Positions 54,479-63,665 of a DNA stretch of 64,000 bases are shown here, one piece after another; position 1 is the stretch's first letter, and the number at the start of each line of letters is the position of its first letter. The position numbers and the translations under genes were made by a program. The notes beneath the pieces are model-generated. The model was not told the origin of the DNA, searched no databases, and was given only the letters and a program-made list of their open reading frames with translations. Origin of the DNA: Pseudomonas prosekii. Its GTDB lineage: Bacteria; Pseudomonadota; Gammaproteobacteria; Pseudomonadales; Pseudomonadaceae. The DNA is taken from the NCBI RefSeq assembly GCF_900105155.1, contig NZ_LT629762.1, positions 2,604,001-2,668,000 of the forward strand, read 5' to 3'.

Positions 54479-54571
54479 TGTGGCGAGGGGGCTTGCCCCC
54501 GTTCGAGTGCGTAGCGCTCGCAGATTTTGGGTCCGCTCCGCGGCCCAACGGGGGCAAGCCCCCTCGCCACA
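54479..54571. repeat. Long perfect inverted repeat between emrA-like and oprM-like genes
   Basis: Two 25-nt perfect arms (54479-54503 and 54547-54571; core GGCGAGGGGGCTTGCCCCCG) flank a 43-nt centre that itself has short inverted repeats. It is a REP-type element of a different sequence class from the TAGGAGC REPs in this window. It lies only 9 nt before the oprM ATG and 25 nt after the emrA stop, so a strong hairpin would form inside the operon mRNA. Confidence 0.9.
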
Positions 54572-54595
54572 GGGATGAAAATCTACGGAAACTTT

Positions 54596-55657
54596 TCATC
54601 GTTCGGCCACCTCACGTCGTGCAGTCGCGGTGTCGATCCGCGCCTCCACCGACATCCCCACCCGCAGCCGCTCGGCCAACGGCTGGTCGGCATCCAGCAC
54701 AATTTTCACCGGGATCCGCTGCACAACCTTGGTGAAATTCCCGGTGGCGTTGTCCGGTTTGATCGAGGCAAACGTCACGCCAGTTGCCGGCGCAATGCTC
54801 TCGACGCGGCCGCGCAAAACCTCACCGCCGAGGCTGTCGACGCTGACCTGCACCGCTTGCCCCGGCTGCACATCCGTCAGCTGGGTTTCCTGAAAATTGG
54901 CCACCACATACGCCTGAGCCAACGGCACCACGGCGAGAATCTTGCTGCCCGGCGTGACATACGCGCCGACCCGCGCCGCGCGCTCGCCGACCATGCCGTC
55001 CTGCGGCGCGGTGATGCGCGTGTAAGACAGCTCAAAACTGGCAATCTCCAGCGCCGCTTGCGAGCGCTTCAGCCCACCTTCGGCCGCGTCACGTTGCGCG
55101 GTCAGAATCTCCACTTGCTTGCGCTCCGCCGCCAACACCGCAGTGGCGTTGGCCAGCCGCGCGCTGGCCTGATCAATGCGCGTGCGCGCCTGTTGCGCGT
55201 TCTGCACGGTGCCGGCGCCAACGCCAGCCAGGTGGTTGTAGCGATTCAATTCATGCTCGGCGAAGGCCATTTCAGCCTTGGCCGAGACCACCGTCGCTTG
55301 CGCCTGAGCGATCACCGAGGTCTGCCGCTCAAGGGTCGCCCGGGCGTTTTGCAGCTGCGCGCGAGCGACCAGGGTTTCAGCGTCGGCCGCCTGGGCGGCG
55401 GCGCGCAGGTCGCGGTCATCGATCAATGCGAGCAACTGCCCAGCCTTGACCCGCTGGTTGTCCTCCACCAGCACCTCTTTGATAAACCCGGCCACACGCG
55501 GCACCACCAACGTGAAGTCCGCCGAGACAAAGGCGTCGTTGGTGCTCTGCTGCGTGCGTTTGCCGAACAGCCCCGGCGCGATCAAATAGATCAACACCCC
55601 GACCGCGATCGCTGCGGCAACGCCGACAGCCAATTTATTTCTCGAATAAGTCGTCAT
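54596..55657 (-). CDS. EmrA/HlyD-family membrane fusion protein
   Basis: A 353-residue adaptor with an N-terminal helix (LAVGVAAAIAVGVLIYLIAPGL), the EmrA-type lipoyl halves (VVPRVAGFIKEVLVEDNQRVKAGQLLALID and ITAPQDGMVGERAARVG), a long coiled hairpin (about residues 85-200) and the barrel FASIKPDNATGNFTKVVQRIPVKI. The last segment is highly typical of EmrA-like partners of DHA2 pumps. It starts 26 nt after the EmrB-like stop. Confidence 0.92.
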   Translation of the reverse strand: MTTYSRNKLAVGVAAAIAVGVLIYLIAPGLFGKRTQQSTNDAFVSADFTLVVPRVAGFIKEVLVEDNQRVKAGQLLALIDDRDLRAAAQAADAETLVARAQLQNARATLERQTSVIAQAQATVVSAKAEMAFAEHELNRYNHLAGVGAGTVQNAQQARTRIDQASARLANATAVLAAERKQVEILTAQRDAAEGGLKRSQAALEIASFELSYTRITAPQDGMVGERAARVGAYVTPGSKILAVVPLAQAYVVANFQETQLTDVQPGQAVQVSVDSLGGEVLRGRVESIAPATGVTFASIKPDNATGNFTKVVQRIPVKIVLDADQPLAERLRVGMSVEARIDTATARREVAER

Positions 55658-55683
55658 AAAAACCTTCAGTTTCAGTCAAGCGT

Positions 55684-57219
55684 TCAGGTCGGTGCGCGCG
55701 GCGGATACATCCGCGTCGGCAGCCAGAAAATCAGCAGGATCAGCGCCACCGCGACGCCGGTCATGCACAGATAAAGGTCCGACGCCGTGAGCACCACGGC
55801 TTGCTCGTGCAAGCGATGCGCGAGGCCGGCGCTGTCGGCATCGACCAGCGGCGAGTTGCCGAGACGGTCGACCAGCATCGTCGAGTGAAAATGCAGGCGC
55901 GAGGTGGTCAGCGCCTCGATAACGCCGGTGGCGATCACCGCCGAGAGGCCTTTGACGGTGTTGAACCACGCCGAGGCGAACGGCCCTTCCATCGGCGTGA
56001 TGCTGCCGGTGGCAAGCATCAGCAACGGCAACACCGCCATCGGCTGCCCGAAGATTTGCAGCAGTTGCAGCACGTAGAAATCGTCGCGGATCCACGCCGA
56101 GGTCAGTTGCGATCCGCCAATGCAGGAGAGCGCGAGCATGCCCAGGCCAATCCCCAGCACCCAGCGGCAATCGACCCAGCGAAAATTGCACAACGCCGCC
56201 ACCAGCGGCAGCGCGATCAATTGCGGCAGCGCCGCGATGAGCATGATCGGCGCGGTCTGGATCGGCCGATAACCCTGGACCTGCGCCAAGTAACTCGACG
56301 GAATAAGCACCACCGCCAGCAGCACCACCAGCACGCCGGCCAACGTCATCAAGGCAAACGCGAGGTTACGAATCCCGAGCATCTGCAACTTGAAAAACGG
56401 CACCGGTTGCGACCATTCGTTGATCAGAAACAGCACCAGCAACAGCAAGCCGCCGCCGAGCAAAAAGTTGATCAGGCTCGACTCGAACCAGTCCAGCCGA
56501 TTGCCCTGGAGGATGCCGATCACCAGCATGCAGATCGCTGGAAAACCCAAGAGAAAGCCGCGCCAGTTGAACTGCCTCAAGCGTTCGAGCCGCGGCGGAT
56601 CCTGCGGTAATCCGTAAGCCACCGCCGCCATCGCAACCAGGCACGGCGCGATGATTTGCCAGAAGGTCCACTGCCACCCGGCATATTCGGTCCACAATCC
56701 GGCCAGCGGCGTACCGAGGCCGGGGCCGAACGTCGCGGTCAGCGCATAGCCGGCCAAGCCGTACAGCTTTACGTTGGCCGGCAGGAACCGCAGCGCCACG
56801 GTCATCAACATCGGCGGCAACGCCCCGCCCGCCAAACCCTGGACGATGCGCATCAGCAACAGGCTTTCGTAGTTCGGCGCGAACGGGCAGAGCACGCCGA
56901 GCAACGTGAACAGGCCGATGGCGCAGAGGGTGAAGCGGCGCAGCGAGAACGTCACCGCGCACCACGGCGCGAACGCCATCGCGGCCACCGAGGTCGCGGT
57001 GTAACTGGCGACCAGCCAGGTGCCTTCGTCGTAACCGATGGCCAGCGCGCCGCGAATATCGGCGAGCGCGACTTTGGTCACCATTTCGTTCAGGCCGGAC
57101 ACTAATACCGCCAGCAACACGCCAACCAGGCCAATGATGATGCGCAGGCCGAAGATCGGTGGTGTGACAGCGGCGGGACTGGCCGCGGCAAGAGGTGCCG
57201 GGGCCGTGAGGGAAGTCAT
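55684..57219 (-). CDS. DHA2-family MFS multidrug transporter (EmrB-like)
   Basis: A 511-residue MFS protein with about 14 helices. It shows YDEGTWLVASYTATSVAAMAFAPW and LRIVQGLAGGALPPMLM-type motifs (LLMRIVQGLAGGALPPM), characteristic of EmrB/QacA transporters. With the EmrA-like adaptor and the OprM-like channel it forms a three-part drug pump. Upstream, on the same strand, lies a LysR regulator 236 nt away. GGAG is found about 9 nt before the ATG. The drug spectrum is unknown. Confidence 0.92.
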   Translation of the reverse strand: MTSLTAPAPLAAASPAAVTPPIFGLRIIIGLVGVLLAVLVSGLNEMVTKVALADIRGALAIGYDEGTWLVASYTATSVAAMAFAPWCAVTFSLRRFTLCAIGLFTLLGVLCPFAPNYESLLLMRIVQGLAGGALPPMLMTVALRFLPANVKLYGLAGYALTATFGPGLGTPLAGLWTEYAGWQWTFWQIIAPCLVAMAAVAYGLPQDPPRLERLRQFNWRGFLLGFPAICMLVIGILQGNRLDWFESSLINFLLGGGLLLLVLFLINEWSQPVPFFKLQMLGIRNLAFALMTLAGVLVVLLAVVLIPSSYLAQVQGYRPIQTAPIMLIAALPQLIALPLVAALCNFRWVDCRWVLGIGLGMLALSCIGGSQLTSAWIRDDFYVLQLLQIFGQPMAVLPLLMLATGSITPMEGPFASAWFNTVKGLSAVIATGVIEALTTSRLHFHSTMLVDRLGNSPLVDADSAGLAHRLHEQAVVLTASDLYLCMTGVAVALILLIFWLPTRMYPPRAPT

Positions 57220-57340
57220 TTACTGCAGCTCCGGGAGGTAAGACCGGGGCATTTTAGGGTGGGTGAGGCGTTACGAAAATTGACTTATGGGCAGCTTATA
57301 AGTGCGCCAGACGCAGTAATCAAACACCTGAATAAAGAAC

Positions 57341-57437
57341 CCTGTAGGAGTGAGCCTGCTCGCGATAGCGGTGGGTCAGTCGACGCTTAAGTTGGATGTG
57401 ACGGCCTCTTCGCGGGCAAGCCTCGCTCCTACAGGGG
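57341..57437. repeat. REP pair
   Basis: CCTGTAGGAGTGAGCCTGCT (57341-57360) and GGGCAAGCCTCGCTCCTACA (57414-57433) face each other across about 50 nt, with the left copy more diverged. It separates the LysR gene from the EmrB-type operon and should uncouple their transcripts. Confidence 0.88.
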
Positions 57438-57454
57438 GTTTGTGTCGGGTTGGT

Positions 57455-58375
57455 TCAGGTTGGCTGCGCGGCCAGCCAGGTTTCGTCGCAGCAGGTTTTG
57501 AGGGTTTCGCGCATCCAGCGGTGCGCCGGGTCTTTGTCGAATCGCGGGTGCCAGGCCTGGGTCAGCATGAGCGTCGGCAAGGGGATCGGCAGGGTGAACG
57601 ACCGCAGCTTCAAACCGAGGCGCCGCACGCTCAGCAGCGCTTCCTTGGGCACCGGTAGAATCAGGTCGGAGTCGGGCAGCGCGAACATCGCCGCGTGGAA
57701 ACTCGGCGCGATCACCGCGACCCGCCGCGTCAGGCCCAACGCTTCCAGCGCCGTATCAATCGGTCCTCGGGCAATCCCGCGACGCGACATGCTGATGTGG
57801 GCAAAACCGGCATAACGCTCGGCGGTGATTTCCTGATCAAACAGCGGATGATCCTCGCGCGCCAATCCCACAAAGTGCGTGGAAAACAGGTTCTGGATTT
57901 TCACTTCCGGCATCAACGGGCGGTTATTGCTGATGTTCAGGTCGATCCGCCCTTCGCGCAGCGCCTCGTCGTCGCCATCGCCCTCCGGGACGAATCGCAA
58001 TTCACAGTGCGGCGCCTGGCGCTCGAGGGTATCGAACAGTTTGCCGCCGTAGACGCCGATGAAAAAGTCGTTGGCGCGAATGCTGAAGCGCCGCCGCAAC
58101 GTGGCCAATTCCACCGCGTCCGCCGAGCGAAACAGCAACGCCGCTTGCTCGACCACATCGCGCACCTGTTCGCGCAATGCCAAGGCCTTGGGGGTCGGCA
58201 CCAGTCCGCGACCGGCGCGCACCAGGATCGGGTCGCCGATGGCTTCGCGGATTCGCGTCAAGGTGCGGCTCATGGCCGCCGGGCTGAGGTTCATCCGCCG
58301 CGCAGCGCCGACCACGCTGCCCTCGTCGAGCAACGCGTCGAGGGCCACCAACAAGTTCATGTCCGGGAGTTGCAT
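57455..58375 (-). CDS. LysR-family transcriptional regulator
   Basis: A 306-residue regulator. The N-terminal helix-turn-helix is LLVALDALLDEGSVVGAARRMNLSPAAMSRTLTRIRE in segments (residues about 7-45), followed by the linker helix and a substrate-binding domain (FSIRANDFFIGVYGGKLFD..., ...GRIDLNISN). It resembles LysR proteins such as those that control MFS or aromatic degradation genes. ATG 58375 (MQLPDMNLL) was chosen over a GTG three codons upstream. It is upstream of the EmrAB-like operon in the same orientation and is the likely regulator. Confidence 0.88.
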   Translation of the reverse strand: MQLPDMNLLVALDALLDEGSVVGAARRMNLSPAAMSRTLTRIREAIGDPILVRAGRGLVPTPKALALREQVRDVVEQAALLFRSADAVELATLRRRFSIRANDFFIGVYGGKLFDTLERQAPHCELRFVPEGDGDDEALREGRIDLNISNNRPLMPEVKIQNLFSTHFVGLAREDHPLFDQEITAERYAGFAHISMSRRGIARGPIDTALEALGLTRRVAVIAPSFHAAMFALPDSDLILPVPKEALLSVRRLGLKLRSFTLPIPLPTLMLTQAWHPRFDKDPAHRWMRETLKTCCDETWLAAQPT

Positions 58376-58472
58376 GCTAAGCACTCATGGCTGATCAGGA
58401 ATGATTCAGACGCAATGCTAGCAAACATCCCTGGTGTTGGTGTTGGCAGGGTTGGTGTAAGCGGGGCTGGCC

Positions 58473-58788
58473 CCATCGCGAGCAGGCTCACTCCCACATT
58501 GGATCTGCGTCATGCACAAATCCCCTGTGGGAGCCGAGCTTGCTCGCGATGAGGCCATCAGCCCCGGCGAAGATCTACCGCTCGTGCAACGCCTCGGCGC
58601 GTGCGCATGGGAATGATCGACAGGGCAGCAATGGGTGTGTTGAGTTCGAGGCCGCCATCGCGAGCAAGCTCGCTCCCACATTGGATCTGCGTCATGCACA
58701 AATCCCCTGTGGGAGCCGAGCTTGCTCGCGATGAGGCCATCAGCCCCGGCGAAGACCTACCGCTCGTGCAACGCCTCGGCGCGTGCGC
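58473..58788. repeat. 134-bp direct duplication of REP pair plus 3' end of lapC
   Basis: 58473-58606 and 58655-58788 are nearly identical copies with an offset of 182 bp. Each has two inverted REPs (CCATCGCGAGCA...GCTC, CTCCCACA..., TGTGGGAGCCGAGCTTGCTC) and then the sequence that in the right copy is the last ten or so codons and stop of lapC. The left copy is a dead 3' fragment of lapC. A few bases differ (for example GATCTACC against GACCTACC). This fills the 381-nt gap between the LysR gene and lapC. Confidence 0.92.
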
Positions 58789-60124
58789 GGATGATCGGCT
58801 TGAGCAGGTAGCTGAGCACGGTTTTCTTGCCGGTGATGATGTCCACCGAAGCGACCATCCCGGGGATGATCAGCAGCGGCTTCTCATCGGTGCCGAGGTG
58901 GCTGCGGTCGGTGCGCAGCTTGATGATGTAGTAAGTGGTTTTCTTGTCTTCATCGGTAATGGTGTCGGCGCCGATCTGCTCGAGCTTGGCTTTGAGCCCA
59001 CCATAAATGGTGTAGTCGTACGCGGTGAATTTCACCGTCGCCTCTTGCCCTGGATGCAGGAACGCAATGTCCTGCGGGCGAACCTTGGCCTCGACCAGCA
59101 AGGTGTCGTCCAGCGGCACGATTTCCACCAGGTCGCTGCCCGGCTGAATCACGCCGCCAATGGTGTTCACCAACAGCTTATTGACGATGCCGCGAACCGG
59201 CGATGTCACCAGCGTCCGGCTGACCCGATCTTCCAGCGCTTTGCCGGTGGCTTGGGCCTTGTTCAGGTCAGTGCGCGCCTCGTTGAGTTGGGTCAGCGCT
59301 TCGCTGCGGAATTTGCCGCGCGTTTCATCGATCTTGCGCTGCACTTCCTTGATCGCCGATTCGGCGCGCGGAATCGCCAACGTCGTCGCGTCGAGTTGCC
59401 CACGGGTTTCGACTTCGGCACGTTTGAGTCGCAACACTTCCACCGGCGACACCGCGCCCTGCGCTACCAGCGGCTCGGACATGTTGATTTCCTGACGTTG
59501 CAACGCCAGGCCATTGCGGTACTGCGATTGCTTCGAGGAGAACTCGCGCAGCTCTTGCTGACGCTGAATCAACTGCTCCTGCAAACCACCGATTTCATCG
59601 TGCAGTTGCTGGCGACGGCTGGTGTACAGCGATTCCTCGCTGGCGGCCTGGCCGGGAACGGCTTTGAGCACGTCGGCCGGAAAGGCCAGCGGACGGTCAT
59701 CGACCTCGGCGCTCAAGCGCTCGACGCGCAACAGCATCGACAGGCGATCAGCCTCGGTTTCGCCAACGTTGGAAGCGAATCGCGTGTCATCAAGACGAAT
59801 CAGCGGCGCGCCGGCCTCGACGATCTGGCCTTCCTTGACGAACAGTTCGGAAATGATCCCGCCCTCAAGGTTCTGGATTTTCTGGATCTTCGACGATGGA
59901 ATCGCCTTGCCGTCGCCCTTGGTCACTTCGTCGATAACCGCGAAGTTGGCCCAGAGCATGAGGAACACGAAGAAACCGATGATCGCCCAGATCGTCAGGC
60001 GCACCACGCGTGGCGCATCTTCGATCAACGCCTTGTTCACTTCCGGCAACGGCTGGCCTTGCAGCGACGCCGAGCCTTTGAAGTAGCGGCGGACAGAGTC
60101 CTTGAAACCCGACTTAAGCAACAC
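58757..60124 (-). CDS. lapC: LapC-like membrane fusion protein of an adhesin type I secretion system
   Basis: A 455-residue HlyD-family adaptor with one helix near the N-terminus (VVRLTIWAIIGFFVFLMLWANFAVIDE). It has the HlyD lipoyl halves (IQNLEGGIISELFVKEGQIVEAG, VTSPVRGIVNKLLVNTIGGVIQPG), a long coiled coil (about residues 150-300) and the C-terminal HlyD signature (GMVASVDIITGKKTVLSYLLKP). The sequence and length correspond to LapC of the P. fluorescens and P. putida LapBCE transporter. It overlaps lapB by 11 nt. Its 3' end has been duplicated (see 58473-58788). Confidence 0.92.
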   Translation of the reverse strand: MLLKSGFKDSVRRYFKGSASLQGQPLPEVNKALIEDAPRVVRLTIWAIIGFFVFLMLWANFAVIDEVTKGDGKAIPSSKIQKIQNLEGGIISELFVKEGQIVEAGAPLIRLDDTRFASNVGETEADRLSMLLRVERLSAEVDDRPLAFPADVLKAVPGQAASEESLYTSRRQQLHDEIGGLQEQLIQRQQELREFSSKQSQYRNGLALQRQEINMSEPLVAQGAVSPVEVLRLKRAEVETRGQLDATTLAIPRAESAIKEVQRKIDETRGKFRSEALTQLNEARTDLNKAQATGKALEDRVSRTLVTSPVRGIVNKLLVNTIGGVIQPGSDLVEIVPLDDTLLVEAKVRPQDIAFLHPGQEATVKFTAYDYTIYGGLKAKLEQIGADTITDEDKKTTYYIIKLRTDRSHLGTDEKPLLIIPGMVASVDIITGKKTVLSYLLKPIIRARAEALHER

Positions 60125-62270
60125 TGATCTGCCCCTTCTTCAACGCTTCCATCACAGCCGCTTTCGGGCCGTCCGCCAGGATCTGGCCACGGTCAATCAC
60201 TAGCAAACGGTCGACCAGCGACAACAACGAAGCCCGGTGCGTTACCAGCACCACGGTTTTGTTTTCAATCACCGCTGCGAGGCGTTGCTTGAGGCGTTCT
60301 TCGCCGGTGTTGTCCATGGCGCTGGTCGGTTCGTCGAGCAGCAGGATCGGCGGATTGAGCAGCAGCGCGCGAGCCAGCGCGACGTTCTGGCGCTGACCAC
60401 CGGAGAGGTTCTGCCCACGCTCGCCGACTTGCAGTTCATAACCTTGCGGGTGCAAACGGGCGAATTCGTGGACGCCGGCCAGTTCGGCGGCTTGCAGCAC
60501 CAACTCGTCTTCTACATAACGCGCGCCCGAGACCAAATTGTCGCGCAGCGTACCGGCGAGCAACTGGATGTCCTGCGGCACGTAGCCAATGTTGTGGCGC
60601 AACTCGCTGACGTCGATCTGGCGGATATCAACCCCGTCCACCAGCAACGCGCCGTCATCCGGCTGATAGAGCCCGACCAGCAGTTTGGCCAGCGAGCTTT
60701 TGCCCGAGCCGCTGCGGCCGATGATGCCGATTTTTTCGCCGGGCTTGATGATCAGGTTGATGTTGTTCAGCGCGGCGTTTTGCTGATTCGGGTAGGTGAA
60801 GTTCAACTGGCGGCATTCGATGGCGCCTTGCAAAACTTTGCGGCTCAACGGGCGCTCGTCGAAATTGCGCTCCTGTGGCAGCTCCATCATCTGGTCCACC
60901 GACACCATGGTCACCCGCGCTTGCTGGTAACGCGTCAATAAACCCGACAGCGACGCCAGCGGGCTCAACGCACGGCCGCTGAGCATGTAGCAGGCGATCA
61001 AACCGCCCATGCTCAGGTTACCGTCAATAATTTGGTAGACGCCGAAGACGATCATGATCACCCCGGCCAGTTGCTGGATCAGCAGCGTAATGTTCATCGC
61101 CAGACCGGAGAGCATTTTCACCCGCAGTTCGAGGCGGCTGAGGGTGCCGATGGTCTGTTCCCACTGGTATTGGCGTTCGCTTTCGGCGTTGTTGACCTTC
61201 ACCGCGTCGAGCCCGGCGAGGGTTTCGATCAGGCTCGATTGACGCTCGGCGGCGAGGGCCATGGTGCGCTCCATGGTCGCTACCAGCGGTTTTTGCAGCG
61301 CGTAGCCGATCAGCAAAGCAATCGGGAACGCGAGCACCGGAATCCACACCAGATGCCCGCCGAGGATCGCGATGACGAGGAAGATCAGCAGGGTAAACGG
61401 CAAGTCGATCAGGCTGGTCAGGGTCAGCGAGGCGAGGAAATCACGCAGGCTCTGAAACTCGTGGATGTTCTGGGCGAAGCTGCCAACCCGCGCCGGACGA
61501 TATTTCATGGCCATGCCGACGATGCGCTCGAACAGCGTCGCGGAGATGATCAGGTCGGTTTTCTTGCCGGCCAGATCCAGGCACAGACTGCGCAGGCTCT
61601 TGAGGATCAGGTCGAACAGGTAAGCGCCGGTGATGCCGATCGCCAATACCCACAACGTGGATTCAGCCTGGTTCGGCACAACGCGGTCGTAGACGTTCAT
61701 CACGAACAGCGGCGCGGCCATTGCGATGATGTTGATCAGGAAACTCGCCGCGATGGCGTCGGCGTAGAGCCAGCGCGAGCGCTTGAGTGTGTCGCGGAAC
61801 CACGAGCGGGCGCGCGGAATCAGCGTGCCGTGGTTAACGTCAAATTTATGTTGTGGCTGGGCGAAGAACACTTTGCCGATGTAATCGTCGGCGAGCAGTT
61901 CGCGGCTGACGACACTTTCGCCGCCATCGCTTTCGCTGAGCAGCACGCGGGCCTGGTCTTCACCCTGCCAGCCGAGCAGCACTGCGCTACGACCGTCCTT
62001 GAGCAGCAACAACGCTGGCATGGCGATCGCCGGAATTTCTTCCAGTTTGCGTTGCAGCACCCGGCCCTGCAGGCCCGCGCGAGCAGCGGCGCGGGGCAGC
62101 AATTCGACGCTCAGGCGTTGTTTGGGCAACGGCAGGCCGGTGGTCAGCATCGCCGCGCTGGCCGGTTTCTGATGCAAAGTGCACAGGGCCAACAAACCAT
62201 CCAGTAACGGATCGTCGTGCAGCGCGCGTGGATCATGAATGAGATGAACTCGGCTAACTTCTGATTCCAC
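60114..62270 (-). CDS. lapB: LapB-like type I secretion ABC transporter
   Basis: A 718-residue ABC exporter with an N-terminal C39-like domain that lacks the catalytic cysteine of bacteriocin peptidases (about residues 1-135). Six membrane helices follow (ASFLINIIAMAAPLFVMNVYDRVVPNQAES onwards), then an ATPase with Walker A GRSGSGKSS, signature LSGGQRQNVA and Walker B ILLLDEPTSA. This is the LapB/LssB type that exports large adhesins. GTG 62270 (VESEVSRVHL) has AAGAG at 8 nt and gives the expected length; a GTG three codons upstream is possible. It starts 42 nt after the lapE stop. Confidence 0.93.
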   Translation of the reverse strand: MESEVSRVHLIHDPRALHDDPLLDGLLALCTLHQKPASAAMLTTGLPLPKQRLSVELLPRAAARAGLQGRVLQRKLEEIPAIAMPALLLLKDGRSAVLLGWQGEDQARVLLSESDGGESVVSRELLADDYIGKVFFAQPQHKFDVNHGTLIPRARSWFRDTLKRSRWLYADAIAASFLINIIAMAAPLFVMNVYDRVVPNQAESTLWVLAIGITGAYLFDLILKSLRSLCLDLAGKKTDLIISATLFERIVGMAMKYRPARVGSFAQNIHEFQSLRDFLASLTLTSLIDLPFTLLIFLVIAILGGHLVWIPVLAFPIALLIGYALQKPLVATMERTMALAAERQSSLIETLAGLDAVKVNNAESERQYQWEQTIGTLSRLELRVKMLSGLAMNITLLIQQLAGVIMIVFGVYQIIDGNLSMGGLIACYMLSGRALSPLASLSGLLTRYQQARVTMVSVDQMMELPQERNFDERPLSRKVLQGAIECRQLNFTYPNQQNAALNNINLIIKPGEKIGIIGRSGSGKSSLAKLLVGLYQPDDGALLVDGVDIRQIDVSELRHNIGYVPQDIQLLAGTLRDNLVSGARYVEDELVLQAAELAGVHEFARLHPQGYELQVGERGQNLSGGQRQNVALARALLLNPPILLLDEPTSAMDNTGEERLKQRLAAVIENKTVVLVTHRASLLSLVDRLLVIDRGQILADGPKAAVMEALKKGQISVA

Positions 62271-62312
62271 GCTGGGCACTCTTGGCTAACAAATGAACAA
62301 TTAAGGTTCTGC

Positions 62313-63665
62313 TCAATTCATCCCGGGCAGTTGGACCTTTGGCTTCACGTCGTTCTGCACAACGGATGCCAACGGCGCGACCACACCCTGGCTTTTGAGC
62401 AACTCGCCCATGGTCGCCTTGATTCGGTATTGAGTAAATAACTGAATGTTCTTGATGTCTTCCAGACGACGCGACGCGGTGAACAGTTCGTTTTCACTGT
62501 CGAGCAGGTCGAGCAAGGTCCGCTGACCGAGGCTGAATTGCTTCTGGTACGCGGTGCGTACGGCCATGCTGCGGTCGACATATTGCTGGGCGATCGGCAC
62601 TTGGGCGTTGGCGTTGTTCAAGGCGTTGAACGCCAGGCCCAGCTCTTCATTCAATACGCGCAAGGCGTTATTGCGCACGTCGAGCGCCTGGCTGGCCAGG
62701 TACGATTTGGACTCCAGATCATTCTTGTTACTGCCGCCGGCGAACAGGTTGAAACGCATGCGCAGCATGGCTTGCCACTCGCTGCTGTGGCCGTTCTGGC
62801 CGTCGATGTCATTGTCGGCGGAACGCCCCAACTCGGCATCGAAGCGCGGGTAGAACGTCGACTTCGCCGCTTCATACTGTCGCTCCGCGGCCGAGATATC
62901 GGATTCGGCAGAACGCAGCACCGGGCTGTTTTCGAGCATCTGCGTGCGCGCCTCATTGAGGTTGGCCGGCAGCAGCGCCATGAATTGCGCAGGTCGCTCA
63001 AGCTGATCCGGCATCTCGCCGACGGCGCTGAGAAAGTTGGTCTGGGCGTCGGCGAGGTTGGTCTGTTCGGTGATCAGGTTGTTGCGCGCCTGAGCCATAC
63101 GGGCCTCGGCCTGGTCCATGTCAGCGCCGCTGCCGACACCGCGCGAGGTGCGCAATTGAATCTGGTCAAAAATCCGTTCGTGGCTCTTGAGGTTTTCCTC
63201 GGCCAGACGCACGAATTCACGGCGGGTCAATACATCGAGATACACCTGAGCCACGGTCAGCGCGGTGCGCTCGGAAGTGCCCAACAATGAATAAGCGCGG
63301 GCATTAACGGTGGCTTGTTGACGCCCGACTTCGCTGGACGTCGCAAAACCGTCAAAAACCATCTGCGAGAGACGCAAACTTGACTCGCTGCGGTTCAGGG
63401 TTTCCCAGTGATTGCTGCCGGTGTCGGCGCGGGTAGTGACGTTGTCCGTGCCTTCGCGACCATAACCGCCGAGCAGATCGACCCGTGGCAGGTATCCCCC
63501 TTTGGCAGCCTTTAACTGATAATCCGCGGCCATTCTGGCGTTAACGGCAGCCTGGATTTCCGGATGGATATCCAGCGCCTGTTGCATGGCTTCCGGCAGG
63601 GTTTGTGCTTGTACAAAACTGGCGGCAACGGCGAAGGGTAAAGCCTTGAACAGGAACGAACGCAT
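62313..63665 (-). CDS. lapE: LapE-like TolC-family outer-membrane protein
   Basis: A 450-residue TolC homologue with a signal peptide (LFKALPFAVAASFVQAQ). The AggA/TolC signature starts at TLPEAMQQALDIHPEIQAAVNA, and the second repeat is GQRTLLDLLDSENELFTASRRLEDI. It is first in the minus-strand lapE-lapB-lapC operon. In P. fluorescens the LapA adhesin is retained in LapE until LapG cleaves it. The adhesin, lapD and lapG genes are not in the window; lapA would be expected divergently, beyond 64000. Confidence 0.93.
   Translation of the reverse strand: MRSFLFKALPFAVAASFVQAQTLPEAMQQALDIHPEIQAAVNARMAADYQLKAAKGGYLPRVDLLGGYGREGTDNVTTRADTGSNHWETLNRSESSLRLSQMVFDGFATSSEVGRQQATVNARAYSLLGTSERTALTVAQVYLDVLTRREFVRLAEENLKSHERIFDQIQLRTSRGVGSGADMDQAEARMAQARNNLITEQTNLADAQTNFLSAVGEMPDQLERPAQFMALLPANLNEARTQMLENSPVLRSAESDISAAERQYEAAKSTFYPRFDAELGRSADNDIDGQNGHSSEWQAMLRMRFNLFAGGSNKNDLESKSYLASQALDVRNNALRVLNEELGLAFNALNNANAQVPIAQQYVDRSMAVRTAYQKQFSLGQRTLLDLLDSENELFTASRRLEDIKNIQLFTQYRIKATMGELLKSQGVVAPLASVVQNDVKPKVQLPGMN

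Noticed and set aside
58601..60127. A 508-codon plus-strand frame opposite lapC
   Set aside because: It is antisense to a clear HlyD-family gene, partly made of REP sequence, and has no recognisable domain.
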